This document shows, in pieces, positions 54,588 through 63,672 of a DNA stretch of 64,000 bases. The notes beneath the pieces were generated by a model that did no database searches, was not told the DNA's origin, and saw only the letters and a program-made list of their open reading frames with translations. Position 1 is the first letter of the stretch. The number at the start of each line of letters is the position of its first letter. The translations under genes and the position numbers were made by a program. This stretch comes from Tepidisphaeraceae bacterium. GTDB lineage: Bacteria; Planctomycetota; Phycisphaerae; Tepidisphaerales; Tepidisphaeraceae. The DNA is taken from positions 62,001-126,000 of the forward strand of contig DASYHQ010000041.1 of assembly GCA_035998445.1 (NCBI GenBank), read 5' to 3'.

Positions 54588-56015
54588 ATGCCATCAACCA
54601 CACGAACCGAACGCGACTCGATGGGCGAGATGACCGTGCCGGCCGACGCGCATTACGGCGCCAGCACCGCCCGGGCGGTCGAGAATTTTCCGATCTCCGA
54701 CCTGCGCTTCAGCCGGCGGTTCATCGCGGCGCTGGGCATCGTGAAGTGGGCATGTGCCGATGCGTCGGCGGGCTTAGGGTTGATCAACGACCAGCGCAAG
54801 TCGCTCATTCAGCAGGCGTCCCAGGAGGTGATCGACGGCAAGCTCGACGCCGAGTTCGTCGTCGACATCTTTCAGACCGGCAGCGGCACCAGCACGAACA
54901 TGAACGCCAACGAGGTGATCGCCAGCCGGGCCAACGAGATCGACACCGGCCAGCGCGGCGGGAAGGCGCCGGTCCACCCCAACGACCACGTGAACATGCA
55001 GCAGAGCAGCAACGACGTCATCCCCACCGCGATGCACGTCGCAGCGGCCACGGCGCTGCAGGCCAACCTGCTGCCGGCGCTGCAGCATTTGCACGATGCG
55101 CTGGCGGCAAAGGCCAAGGCGTTCGACGACGTGGTGAAGATCGGCCGCACGCATTTGCAGGACGCCACGCCGATCCGCGTGGGGCAGGAACTGTCCGGTT
55201 ACGCGCAGCAGGCGCTGCTGAGCGCGCAGCGCTGCCGCCGGGCGGTCGAAGCGCTGCGCGAACTGCCGCTGGGCGGCACCGCGGTCGGCACGGGCATTAA
55301 TGCGCATCCGGAGTTCGCCGCCAGAGCGATTGCCGTCATCTCGCAGCGCACGGGCGTTTCGTTTGCCGAGGCGGCCAACCACTTCGAATCGCAGGCGGCC
55401 AAGGATGCGATCGTGGAGGCCAGCGGGCTGCTGAAGACGATCGCGATCAGCCTGTCCAAGATCGCCAACGACATCCGCTGGCTCGCCAGCGGGCCGCGGT
55501 GCGGGCTGGGCGAGTTATCCATCCCCGCGACGCAGCCGGGCAGCAGCATTATGCCGGGCAAGGTGAACCCGGTGATGAGCGAGATGGTGCTGCAGGTGAG
55601 CGCGCAGGTCGTCGGCAACGATGCGACGATCGCCTTCGCGGGCAGCGGATTGGGGAGCACGTTTGAGCTGAACGTGATGATGCCGGTGATGGCGTACAAC
55701 CTGCTGCAGTCGATCGATTTGCTCGCCAGCGCGAGCCGTGTGTTCGCCGACCGCGCCGTCGCGGGGCTGGAGGTGAACCGCGAGCGCTGCGAGTCGCTGG
55801 TCGAGCAATCGCTGGCGATGTGTACGTCGCTAGCGCCCAAGATCGGCTACGACAAGGCCGCCGAGATTGCCAAGGAAAGCTTCAAAACCGGCAAGACGGT
55901 GCGGGAGGTGGCGTGCGAACGGAAACTGATGAGCGACGATGAGCTGAACAAGCTGCTCGACCCCATCCGCATGACCAGCCCGCAGGCGGATGTTGTCGGA
56001 AGCGGGGGTGGGTGA
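54588..56015 (+). CDS. fumC: Class II fumarate hydratase FumC
   Basis: The iron-independent fumarase of the citric acid cycle, interconverting fumarate and malate. It is 475 residues long. GSGTSTNMNANEVIASRA, NMQQSSNDVIPTAMH (substrate site), RTHLQDATPIRVGQE and the superfamily signature GSSIMPGKVNPVMSEM (mobile SS loop with catalytic Ser) are all present. The start MPSTTRTERDSMGEM at 54588 has a GGAG ribosome-binding site; the open frame upstream translates the concentric repeat. Aspartase has the same signature but differs in the N-terminal blocks, so fumarase is preferred. Confidence 0.95.
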   Translation: MPSTTRTERDSMGEMTVPADAHYGASTARAVENFPISDLRFSRRFIAALGIVKWACADASAGLGLINDQRKSLIQQASQEVIDGKLDAEFVVDIFQTGSGTSTNMNANEVIASRANEIDTGQRGGKAPVHPNDHVNMQQSSNDVIPTAMHVAAATALQANLLPALQHLHDALAAKAKAFDDVVKIGRTHLQDATPIRVGQELSGYAQQALLSAQRCRRAVEALRELPLGGTAVGTGINAHPEFAARAIAVISQRTGVSFAEAANHFESQAAKDAIVEASGLLKTIAISLSKIANDIRWLASGPRCGLGELSIPATQPGSSIMPGKVNPVMSEMVLQVSAQVVGNDATIAFAGSGLGSTFELNVMMPVMAYNLLQSIDLLASASRVFADRAVAGLEVNRERCESLVEQSLAMCTSLAPKIGYDKAAEIAKESFKTGKTVREVACERKLMSDDELNKLLDPIRMTSPQADVVGSGGG

Positions 56016-56022
56016 CGAATTG

Positions 56023-56162
56023 CCGTGGCATGGGCGTCTCGCCCATGCAGGCGGTTATGCCAGAGAATTCTTTTTGCTGGCTGCGGCTTGATCGAAGCGG
56101 GCTGCCACTAAAAGCATTGCCCGTTCCAGTCCACATGCATGGGCGAGACGCCCATGCCACGG
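56023..56162. repeat. Palindromic element family B, copy 5
   Basis: CCGTGGCATGGGCGTCTCGC ... TGGGCGAGACGCCCATGCCA with the extension CCGTTCCAGTCCAC before the right arm, shared with copy 1. Lies between the convergent fumC and lipase genes. Confidence 0.85.
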
Positions 56163-56178
56163 TCGGAGCAAGCCGTAC

Positions 56179-57414
56179 CTACCGCTGCAGCCGATCCCGA
56201 ATCACGTCCCACGACAATGGCGGTTGGCCGTCGATGGGTTGGAACAGCTCGTTGTGGTCGGCGTGCAGCACGACGCGGTCGCTGACGCCGTCAAGCTTCG
56301 TGCTGCGCAGCGAGACCGGCCCGTCGCTGCGACTGTTGCGGTTCTTCAGGCGGTCGCTGAAGCGTTCGATCCCGCGCACGGTTTGGCGGAAGCCCCACAA
56401 ATGTTCGGCGCGGTCGGGGATCGCCTTCTCCAGCGCGCCCACGGTACGGCCCGCGATGCGCCACGCCGGGTGACGGTCGCCGGCGATGATCGTGTACTTC
56501 ACACCATCGCGGCGGGGCTGGGCATTCAGCGTCTCGATGAACGCGGAGTTCGGCGCCAGATCGGTGCCGGCCTCGCCGAGGCCGTCGGTGATCATCCAAC
56601 TGGGCCGCCATTCGGGCTGGTTGCGCCACAGCGAATAGTGCTCGTCCAGTTCCAGCAGAAACCGATATTTCGCCCAGCGGCTGCCTGCGTTGGGTGGGCC
56701 GATGAGGATCAGGTGGTCGATGCCGCCGGCGTAGGCGTCGCTTTCGATGTAGACGCGGGTGACGAGCGAGCCCATGCTGTGTGCGACGATGTCCACCCGC
56801 ATGTCCGGAAACATCTGCCGAAACGCCTCGTAGTGCTTGGCGAACAGCCGGCCACTGTCGGCGATCGGTTGGTCACTGGGATAGCTGAACCAGCCCACCT
56901 GATACCCCTCGCTGCGCAGCAGGTCACCTAGGCAGAGCCACTTTTCACGATCCGAATCCAACCCGTGCACCAGCAGCACCGTTCGGCGGGCGGGGTCGAT
57001 CTTGTGCGGTAGCAACAATCCCATCGTGCGGTTCTGCGCGGCCGTCGCTTCGGGCGCCACGGTCGCGGTGAACGTGCGCACCGCGGCCTTGGTGGCTTCG
57101 GTATTCGCAGGCAGTTTTTCGGTGTCGTAATGAATAATTGCCGCATCAGGCGTGAACTTGAGCGTGCACCCTGCGCCAAGGGCCGCATTCAACGCATGGA
57201 CGATGCGCGAGCCGTCCAGCGACTTCACGTCGATCGCGGCCACGGGGCAGTTCACCGCCGGCAGCCCAAGCTGGGCCATCGCGGCCGAAAGGTCCAGCAA
57301 TTCCAGCTTTCCGTCCTTCAACGGCACATGAATCTGCTTTGGCGCCGCCATGGCGGGCATGGCAGTGGCCAAGGTGAGCGTGATCAGCAAAGCAAACAGG
57401 CGTTGGCACATCAT
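56179..57414 (-). CDS. Secreted alpha/beta hydrolase (lipase-like)
   Basis: A 411-residue exported protein. Signal peptide MMCQRLFALLITLTLATAMP with cleavage near AMAA; ribosome-binding site AAGGAG. Residues 30-125 are an N-terminal domain of unknown role. The hydrolase fold starts with VLLVHGLDSDREKW (oxyanion), then the nucleophile elbow VAHSMGSLVTRVYI (GxSxG-like, AHSMG) and a final His likely in LHADHNELFQP. Family resembles PGAP1/triacylglycerol lipase-like hydrolases. It acts outside the cytoplasm; substrate unknown. It is divergent from the GntR-type gene. Confidence 0.88.
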   Translation of the reverse strand: MMCQRLFALLITLTLATAMPAMAAPKQIHVPLKDGKLELLDLSAAMAQLGLPAVNCPVAAIDVKSLDGSRIVHALNAALGAGCTLKFTPDAAIIHYDTEKLPANTEATKAAVRTFTATVAPEATAAQNRTMGLLLPHKIDPARRTVLLVHGLDSDREKWLCLGDLLRSEGYQVGWFSYPSDQPIADSGRLFAKHYEAFRQMFPDMRVDIVAHSMGSLVTRVYIESDAYAGGIDHLILIGPPNAGSRWAKYRFLLELDEHYSLWRNQPEWRPSWMITDGLGEAGTDLAPNSAFIETLNAQPRRDGVKYTIIAGDRHPAWRIAGRTVGALEKAIPDRAEHLWGFRQTVRGIERFSDRLKNRNSRSDGPVSLRSTKLDGVSDRVVLHADHNELFQPIDGQPPLSWDVIRDRLQR

Positions 57415-57613
57415 CGGAAACTCCTTTTTCCACTTCGCTGGGCAAAGGGACTGGCAATAAAAATCAGAAGTCCCATAATAGGCTTGCTCGGCCGCAACTA
57501 TCTGCGGGAGTGCGGGGATTCCCTGTATCCGCTTGCTGCTTTTTACAGGACCGTGGATTTTAGCTGCAAGTCTGCGACTACGGATGACGAAATTGTGTGA
57601 GTTACTGCACTGT

Positions 57614-57635
57614 ACGCGATTATGTTTTATCGCGT
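57614..57635. promoter_or_regulatory. Candidate GntR operator
   Basis: ACGCGAT-TATGTTTT-ATCGCGT, perfect 7-bp arms with an 8-base AT-rich centre, 59 bases before the GntR-type start and 200 bases before the divergent lipase gene. Confidence 0.45.
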
Positions 57636-57693
57636 AGGTCATAACGATGATGTGGAGCCGCGATGGGGCGTCTTCACAGTGGGAGATGGCACG

Positions 57694-58725
57694 ATGTCGA
57701 ACGATGATGGTTCAGTCACGCCTGACGGTAAGTCGGAGCTTTCTTACAAATTCCAGCGATTGCGCGAACGCATCCGGGCCGCGGTCACTTCGGGTGAACT
57801 GCACGGCAAGCTGCCTGGCGAGCGCACGTTGGCCAAGCGGTTTGGCGTGAACGCCAAGACGCTGTCCAAGGCGCTGACCGACCTGGCCGCCGAGGGCCTG
57901 CTGGACCGCAGCATTGGCCGTGGCACCTACGTGAAAGGGACCGGCCCGCAGGCAGTCACCAGCCAGGGCCGCTGGCTCGTGCTGGCCACACCGACGCAGG
58001 CCGATGGGTCGTTCGTGCGCAAGCTGACCGCAGCCGCGCCCGACCTGCAGGTGTACACAGAGGGGCAGTGGAACCTTCGTCCCAGCTTCCTGCAGCCGTT
58101 CACGGCCGTCGTGAGCCTCGATCCGTCGGTGCCGGAGTCGCTGTTGCGCGATCTGGTCGTGCGGAACATGACGGTGGTGACGGTCGATTATCAGCCGAAG
58201 ATCTTCTCGATGCACGCGGTGCTCGACGACTCGTTCGCCAATGCCGCCACGCTGTCGCGCACGCTGTTGATGGATGGCCACCGGGCGTTCATCGCGATCG
58301 AGGACAAGGACGACGCCTCGATCAGCAAGGCGCTGCGCACGACCGCCCAGCGCATCGCGCCCGAGGCGACGGTCGACAGCCTGAGCCCGAGCGAGGTCGG
58401 CTCGCTGGCCGGCGGCTCGTCGCTGGGGCCCGTCGCGATCGTCTGCGAATCGTGCGATCTCGCGACCGACCTGCGAGCCCGCCTGGGCGATCGCAGCGAC
58501 ATCACCGTCTTTGCCGTCGGCTGCACCGATGGCCAGCCCGCGGTCGCCGGTTGCTACACCAACGAGCGCAACAAGGTCGCCGCGATCGTGGCCACGCTGT
58601 CTGAGCCACCGGCCCGCCCGACCGCCGTCTGGCTGGCCGGGGAAGTGGTGACGCAGGTCGCGACGCAGAGCAGCCCGCGACCGGTCAGCACGATGAACCG
58701 CCAGAACGTCGCCATGGCGTCGTGA
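57694..58725 (+). CDS. GntR-type winged-helix regulator with LacI-like effector domain
   Basis: A 343-residue regulator. Residues 15-85 are a GntR winged helix (YKFQRLRERIRAAVTSGELH, LPGERTLAKRFGVNAKTLSK, LTDLAAEGLLDRSIGRGTYV). The rest (95-320) resembles the LacI/AraR periplasmic-binding-protein fold, much diverged (VTVDYQPKIFSMHAVLDDSF, VAIVCESCDLATDLRARLGD). AraR of Bacillus has the same order. The effector is likely a sugar or related metabolite. The start MSNDDGS has GGGAG upstream. A palindromic operator candidate in its own promoter region suggests autoregulation. Confidence 0.87.
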   Translation: MSNDDGSVTPDGKSELSYKFQRLRERIRAAVTSGELHGKLPGERTLAKRFGVNAKTLSKALTDLAAEGLLDRSIGRGTYVKGTGPQAVTSQGRWLVLATPTQADGSFVRKLTAAAPDLQVYTEGQWNLRPSFLQPFTAVVSLDPSVPESLLRDLVVRNMTVVTVDYQPKIFSMHAVLDDSFANAATLSRTLLMDGHRAFIAIEDKDDASISKALRTTAQRIAPEATVDSLSPSEVGSLAGGSSLGPVAIVCESCDLATDLRARLGDRSDITVFAVGCTDGQPAVAGCYTNERNKVAAIVATLSEPPARPTAVWLAGEVVTQVATQSSPRPVSTMNRQNVAMAS

Positions 58726-58771
58726 TAAGTGCGGCGACTTGAGGCCGCATAGCATGAAACTATCGAAATAG

Positions 58772-58793
58772 GGGCAGGCCGTCGGGCCTGCCC
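58772..58793 (+). terminator. Terminator after the GntR-type gene
   Basis: GGGCAGGCC-GTCG-GGCCTGCCC, 9-bp perfect stem, followed by TTCTTCG, 47 bases after the stop. Confidence 0.75.
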
Positions 58794-58885
58794 TTCTTCG
58801 TTACCGATCCTCCCGGGGCGTTCGCTTTCTCCACCAGCCACCTCACCATTTCGCGCGACCGATCCGGCGCGACTACAATCGTCCC

Positions 58886-59551
58886 ATGATCGTTCGCGAC
58901 CTTGGACAGATGCCTTATCGTGATGCGTGGGCCGAGCAGCAGCGCGTGCACGAGGCGGTCGTGGGCGGGGCCGAGGAGCAGTTGCTGCTGGTCGAGCATC
59001 CACCCGTCGTCACGCTCGGGCGTCGGCCGGACGTGGTGCGGAACCTAATCTCCACGCCCGAACAACTGGCCGCGCGCGGGGTGGAACTTGTTGAAACCGA
59101 CCGCGGGGGTGATGTCACGTTCCACGGGCCGGGGCAACTGGTGGCTTACCCGATCGTGCGACTGATCGACCATCAATTATCAGTCGGGGGCTACGTCCAC
59201 CGGTTGGAGGACGCGATCGTGTCGGCCTTAGGTAACCTGGGCATTCCGGGCCATCGCGATGCGTGCGCGGTAGGGGTGTGGGTAAAGCCCACCGACGACC
59301 AGCCGGCCGCCAAAGTCGCCGCCATCGGCGTGCGCGTACGGCAGGGGGCCACGCTGCACGGGTTGGCGTTGAACGTGACTACCGATCTGGCGTTCTTCGA
59401 CCTCATCATCCCCTGCGGATTGAAGAACCGGCCTGTAACCAGCATCCAGCGTCTGCTGTCGCCGCAGGAAGTCTCGATAACGCGAGTAAAGCGTGTGCTG
59501 GCGGACCGGTTGACCGCGGTGTTTCAAGGTACGCCGTCGGCGGTCGGATGA
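58886..59551 (+). CDS. lipB: Octanoyltransferase LipB
   Basis: Transfers octanoyl from acyl carrier protein to lipoyl domains, the first step of lipoate assembly on E2 and H proteins. At 221 residues it has the family's normal length. Signature RGGDVTFHGPGQLVAYPI, catalytic Lys in KVAAIGVRVR and catalytic Cys in FDLIIPCGLKN form the Cys/Lys dyad. No clear ribosome-binding site. Partner enzyme lipA was not seen in the window; the lipoate-using dihydrolipoyl dehydrogenase is at the window's left edge. Confidence 0.96.
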   Translation: MIVRDLGQMPYRDAWAEQQRVHEAVVGGAEEQLLLVEHPPVVTLGRRPDVVRNLISTPEQLAARGVELVETDRGGDVTFHGPGQLVAYPIVRLIDHQLSVGGYVHRLEDAIVSALGNLGIPGHRDACAVGVWVKPTDDQPAAKVAAIGVRVRQGATLHGLALNVTTDLAFFDLIIPCGLKNRPVTSIQRLLSPQEVSITRVKRVLADRLTAVFQGTPSAVG

Positions 59552-59591
59552 CGCGCTGAGCCAGAGCATTGTCAGATAAGATGTAGCGTTT

Positions 59592-59711
59592 GGTCCCCTC
59601 TCCCGCGTACTCGCGGGGGAGGGTAAGGGAGGGGGGCCTTTGCGGCTATCGAGCGTTTTACCGTTCGGCCCCCTCCCCAGCCCTCCCCCGGAGTACCGGG
59701 AGAGGGAGCCA
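59592..59711. repeat. Family A palindromic element, copy A10
   Basis: GGTCCCCTCTCCCGCGTACT ... GGAGTACCGGGAGAGGGAGC with core TTTGCGGCTATCGAGCGT. Lies between the convergent lipB and ABC exporter genes. Confidence 0.85.
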
Positions 59712-59734
59712 GAGGTCGCTTCGATCTTGATGAT

Positions 59735-61576
59735 TCACGCATGGGCCGCGAACTGCTTATAGAGGTGGGCGTACTTGCCGCCTTTATCGACCAGTTCATC
59801 GTGCGTGCCGCGTTCGACGATGTGGCCGGCGTCGATCACGAGGATCTGGTCGGCGTTCATGATCGTGCTGAGGCGGTGGGCGACGATGAACGTCGTACGG
59901 CCGGTCAGCAGGCGTTCGAGCGAGGTCTGGATGATCGCCTCGGTGGTCGTGTCGACGGCGCTGGTCGCTTCGTCGAGCATGAAGATGCGCGGGTCGGCCA
60001 GGAAGGCGCGGGTGAAGCAGATCAGTTGCCGCTGACCCAGGCTCATGTTCGCGCCACGCTCGCCTACCTCGGTGTGGTAGCCGTCCTTCAGCAGGCCGAT
60101 CGCGTCGTGCGTGCCCAGCGCGTTGGCGGCGGCGATTACGTCGTCCAATGTGGCTTCCGGGCGGGCGTACTTGATGTTGTCCAACACCGTGCCGGTGAAC
60201 AGGTAGTTCACCTGCAGCACGAGGCCCATCTGCTTGTGCAGCGACTCGCCGGTGACGTAGCGGATGTCGTGACCGTCCACCAGCACGCGGCCGCTCTGCG
60301 ATTGGTAGAAGCGCGCGATCAACGAGATGATGCTGCTCTTGCCACTGCCCGTTGCGCCCACGAGCGCGATCGTCTGACCCGGCTGCGCCTCGAATGACAC
60401 GCCGTGCAGCACGGGGCGGTCGGCGTTGTAGCCGAAGACGACGTTCTCGAATCGCACGTGACCCGTGATCGGGGGGATGGGTTTGGCGTCCGTGGCGTCC
60501 TGCACTTCAGGCGTGGCGTCGAGCAGTGCGAAGACGCGCTCGGCGCCCGCCATCGACATCATCAGCTGGTTGTAGAAGTTCCCGAACGCGATGATCGGGT
60601 TCATGAAGTAATCCCAGTACAGGAATGCCGCCACCACCTTGCCCACGCTGCTGATGCGTCCGTCGACCACGAGGTACGCGCCGTACGCCAAGATCGTCAC
60701 CTTGCCGATAAACCCCAGCAGCTGCAGCAGCGGCTGATAGACGCCGTTGATGCGGGCGGCGTGCATGTTGTTGGCAGTGTTCTCCTCCTGCAGACGGTTG
60801 AACTCGCCGACGTTGGCGTTCTGCCGGTTGAACGCGGTGACGACGCGGATACCGGTGATGTTCTCGGCAAGGTTGGCGCTGACGCGCGTGAACCCCTCGC
60901 GCACCTGTTGCCACATGTTGCCGCTCTTGCGCAGGTACATGCGGTTGGCGACGAATAGCACCGGGCCGATCCACGCGACCGCGAGAAACAACCGCCAGTC
61001 GGTCGAGATGAGAAAGCCCGCAGCAATCACCATCTGCAGCGTCCAGATCGTGACGTGGTGAATGCCCCAGACGTTCACCTCGCGCATGGCGTTGACGTCG
61101 CTCGTGCAACGGCTGATGACGCGGCCGAGCTTCGTCTTGTCGTAGAAGCTCATGCTGAGCCGCTGCAACTGCGCGAAGATCGCCCGGCGGGTGGCGAACT
61201 GCACGCGCTCGCCGGCGCCGGTCATGATCAGGATGACGAACCGCTGCATGATCAACGCCGCCGTCAGCACGACCGCCCAGAGCAGCACGACGTTCACGAC
61301 GTGCCGCACCGATGGCACCTGCCCCTCCAACTGACCGCTCGCGTGATCGATGATGTGCTGCGTGAACAGCGGGCTAAGCATCTCCAGCGCGACCATCGCC
61401 ATGCCCAGCAGCGTGCCACCGATGTAACGCCAGCGGAACGGCCAGAGGTTCTGGCCCATGCGGCGCAGCAGCGCCAAATCGATCTGCTTGTAACGTTGGT
61501 CTTCCGGCTCACCGGAGTCGGCCTGTGCGGACGCCGGCTTGGCTGCAGTGGTGGATGTGCGGGCGACTGTCGTCAT
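59735..61576 (-). CDS. ABC exporter subunit with intact catalytic Glu and altered signature
   Basis: A 613-residue half-transporter: six membrane segments (residues about 45-330) followed by an ATPase domain. Walker A GATGSGKSS, Q-loop LVLQVNYLF, signature changed to MSLGQRQL (normally LSGGQ), Walker B FMLDEATSAVD with the catalytic Glu, H-loop VAHRLS. Together with the gene 44 bases upstream it forms a heterodimer of the BmrCD/LmrCD type with one impaired ATP site. Likely cargo: drugs, lipids or peptides; not defined. It ends at a family A repeat. Confidence 0.94.
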   Translation of the reverse strand: MTTVARTSTTAAKPASAQADSGEPEDQRYKQIDLALLRRMGQNLWPFRWRYIGGTLLGMAMVALEMLSPLFTQHIIDHASGQLEGQVPSVRHVVNVVLLWAVVLTAALIMQRFVILIMTGAGERVQFATRRAIFAQLQRLSMSFYDKTKLGRVISRCTSDVNAMREVNVWGIHHVTIWTLQMVIAAGFLISTDWRLFLAVAWIGPVLFVANRMYLRKSGNMWQQVREGFTRVSANLAENITGIRVVTAFNRQNANVGEFNRLQEENTANNMHAARINGVYQPLLQLLGFIGKVTILAYGAYLVVDGRISSVGKVVAAFLYWDYFMNPIIAFGNFYNQLMMSMAGAERVFALLDATPEVQDATDAKPIPPITGHVRFENVVFGYNADRPVLHGVSFEAQPGQTIALVGATGSGKSSIISLIARFYQSQSGRVLVDGHDIRYVTGESLHKQMGLVLQVNYLFTGTVLDNIKYARPEATLDDVIAAANALGTHDAIGLLKDGYHTEVGERGANMSLGQRQLICFTRAFLADPRIFMLDEATSAVDTTTEAIIQTSLERLLTGRTTFIVAHRLSTIMNADQILVIDAGHIVERGTHDELVDKGGKYAHLYKQFAAHA

Positions 61577-61620
61577 GGATAACTGCCTTCGCGCGATCGA
61601 AGCGGACGCACCGTCGATTG

Positions 61621-63672
61621 CTACATGTCCTGGTGTCCCCGCCCGCCTTCGCGGGCGGCGGTGGTGACGGCGTTCACGGCGCGGTTGTCGCTCACGCGGC
61701 GCATGTGGGACGGGTTGTTGTCGTCGGTCCGGCTGTCGGGTTGCAGTTGGACGGCGGCGATCTCGCGGTAATGGCCGTCCTCGGCCATCAGCTCGTCGTG
61801 CGTGCCCATCTGGGTCACGCGGCCGCTCTCGAGCACAATCACGCGATCGGCGCGCTTGGCGGTCGACAGGCGGTGGGCGATCACGAACGTCGTGCGGCCG
61901 TACATCGCGAACTTCATGCCGCGGCGGATCAGGTCTTCGGTCTCCGGGTCCACGGCGGCGGTCGCGTCGTCCAGCACCAGGATGCGCGGGTTGGACAAGA
62001 TCGCCCGCGCGATCGCCAGGCGCTGCCGTTGCCCACCCGACAGGCTGCTGCCGCGCTCGGCCAGCACGGTCTGGTACCCGTGGGGCATCTGCTCGATGAA
62101 CTCGTGCGCCTGGGCTAACCGGGCCGCCGCCTCGACGGGGCCACCGCTCATGTGCGGGCGGCCGTAGGCGATGTTGGCCTCAACGGTGTCGCTGAACAGG
62201 TACGTCTCCTGGAACACGAACGCGACCTCGCTGCGCAGCTGGCTGAGCTCGCACTGCTTGATGTCCATGCCGTCGACGCGGATCGTGCCGTGCTGGGGGT
62301 CGTAGAAGCGGGCCAGCAGGTTCACGAGCGAGGTCTTGCCCGCGCCGGTCGGCCCGACGATCGCCACTACGCTGCCGCCGGGCACCTCGAAGTCCAGGTC
62401 GCGCAGGACCGGCTTGGCGGGGTCGTAGCCAAATGTGACGTTCTCGAAGCGCACGTGCCCCGGCCCCGGGGGCAGCGGGCAGCACTCGGGGTGCTCGACC
62501 ACGGTCGGCGGCGCCATCAGGATCTCGTACAGGCGGCGCGCCGAAACGATGGCCGCCTGGTACTGCTCGTTGATCGCGCCAACCTGCTGTAACCGGCCCA
62601 GAATGACGCCCATGCTGGCGCCCAGGATCAGGAAGTCACCCGCGTTCAGCTTGCCCTTGATGATCAAGATGCCAGCGGCCAGGAACAGTGTGAGGTTGCT
62701 GGCGGTCGCGATGCCGCGCACGACGGGTGTGAAGTTCGCAAACAGCCTGATGCGGCTTTGCACGCGCCCGAAGAACGAGTCGAGGTTCTCACCGTACTTG
62801 GCGATCTCCTTCTCCTGCGTTGCGAACGCCTTCACAACGTGAACGCCAGCGATATTTTCAGTGATTAGCGAGACGTTGCGGTCCTCGGCTTCCATCACCG
62901 CCTGTCCGGCCGGCTGCGCCTTCTTGCCGAACCGCAAGATGTACCACGTCCAGATCGGCAGCGGCGCCAGCGCCAGCAGCGCCACCCAAGGCGACCGCGA
63001 CAGCAGCAGGATGATGTTGCCCGTCACCATCATCACGATGTCCAAGCTGATCAGCAGCGCGGTCTGGAGGAACGCGCGAACGTTCTGCAAATCGGTCAGC
63101 GACCGGTTGATGAGCTGGCCGCTGGAGAGCGCATCGTGGAACTTGAATCCGACTCGCTGCACCTTGTCGTAGACGGCCTCTCGGAGGTAGTAGACCATCG
63201 TCATGCTCATCTTCATCTCGAAGGTGATGCGCAGGTAGCGCAACACGAGCAGGCCGAGGGTCAATCCGATCAGCAGCATCACGACCGACCGCAGCGCGAC
63301 GATCTGCGGGTCATCCGAGGCCAGGAACGCCCAAAAGCTCTGGCCGGTCTGCGGCTTGGCCACCAGTTGCTGAATCCGGTCTACGATGCTGCCACTGACG
63401 CCGATCGACAGCACCTCGGCCGTGTTGCCGAGCACCACGAACGTACAGCAGAGGAACGCCAGCCCCTTCACCGGCGACAGGAAACGCAGCATCCACGAGA
63501 ACAGCTGCCAGTTCGAGACCTTCTTGGCCTCGTACAGCAACACGTCCGGTGGCACCGACGGATCGGTGGCGCTGGCTTGGGATACAAAGGGTTGATTCGA
63601 AACAACTGCGGATTTGGTCGCCACGGTGCCTACGCCATCCTTGGGGAATGCGGGATACGCTACCTTGCTCAC
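61621..63672 (-). CDS. ABC exporter subunit with degenerate Walker B
   Basis: A 683-residue half-transporter. After an N-terminal cytoplasmic region come six membrane segments (about 75-365) and the ATPase domain with Walker A GPTGAGKTS, Q-loop FVFQETYLF, canonical signature LSGGQRQRLAIARAIL, and Walker B LVLDDATAAVD, where Asp replaces the catalytic Glu. H-loop VIAHRLS. The start is uncertain. The frame is open to 63987, but codons before the GTG at 63670-63672 (VSKVAYPAF) lack coding character. The region 63673-64000 shows no supported gene. Confidence 0.92.
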   Translation of the reverse strand: MSKVAYPAFPKDGVGTVATKSAVVSNQPFVSQASATDPSVPPDVLLYEAKKVSNWQLFSWMLRFLSPVKGLAFLCCTFVVLGNTAEVLSIGVSGSIVDRIQQLVAKPQTGQSFWAFLASDDPQIVALRSVVMLLIGLTLGLLVLRYLRITFEMKMSMTMVYYLREAVYDKVQRVGFKFHDALSSGQLINRSLTDLQNVRAFLQTALLISLDIVMMVTGNIILLLSRSPWVALLALAPLPIWTWYILRFGKKAQPAGQAVMEAEDRNVSLITENIAGVHVVKAFATQEKEIAKYGENLDSFFGRVQSRIRLFANFTPVVRGIATASNLTLFLAAGILIIKGKLNAGDFLILGASMGVILGRLQQVGAINEQYQAAIVSARRLYEILMAPPTVVEHPECCPLPPGPGHVRFENVTFGYDPAKPVLRDLDFEVPGGSVVAIVGPTGAGKTSLVNLLARFYDPQHGTIRVDGMDIKQCELSQLRSEVAFVFQETYLFSDTVEANIAYGRPHMSGGPVEAAARLAQAHEFIEQMPHGYQTVLAERGSSLSGGQRQRLAIARAILSNPRILVLDDATAAVDPETEDLIRRGMKFAMYGRTTFVIAHRLSTAKRADRVIVLESGRVTQMGTHDELMAEDGHYREIAAVQLQPDSRTDDNNPSHMRRVSDNRAVNAVTTAAREGGRGHQDM

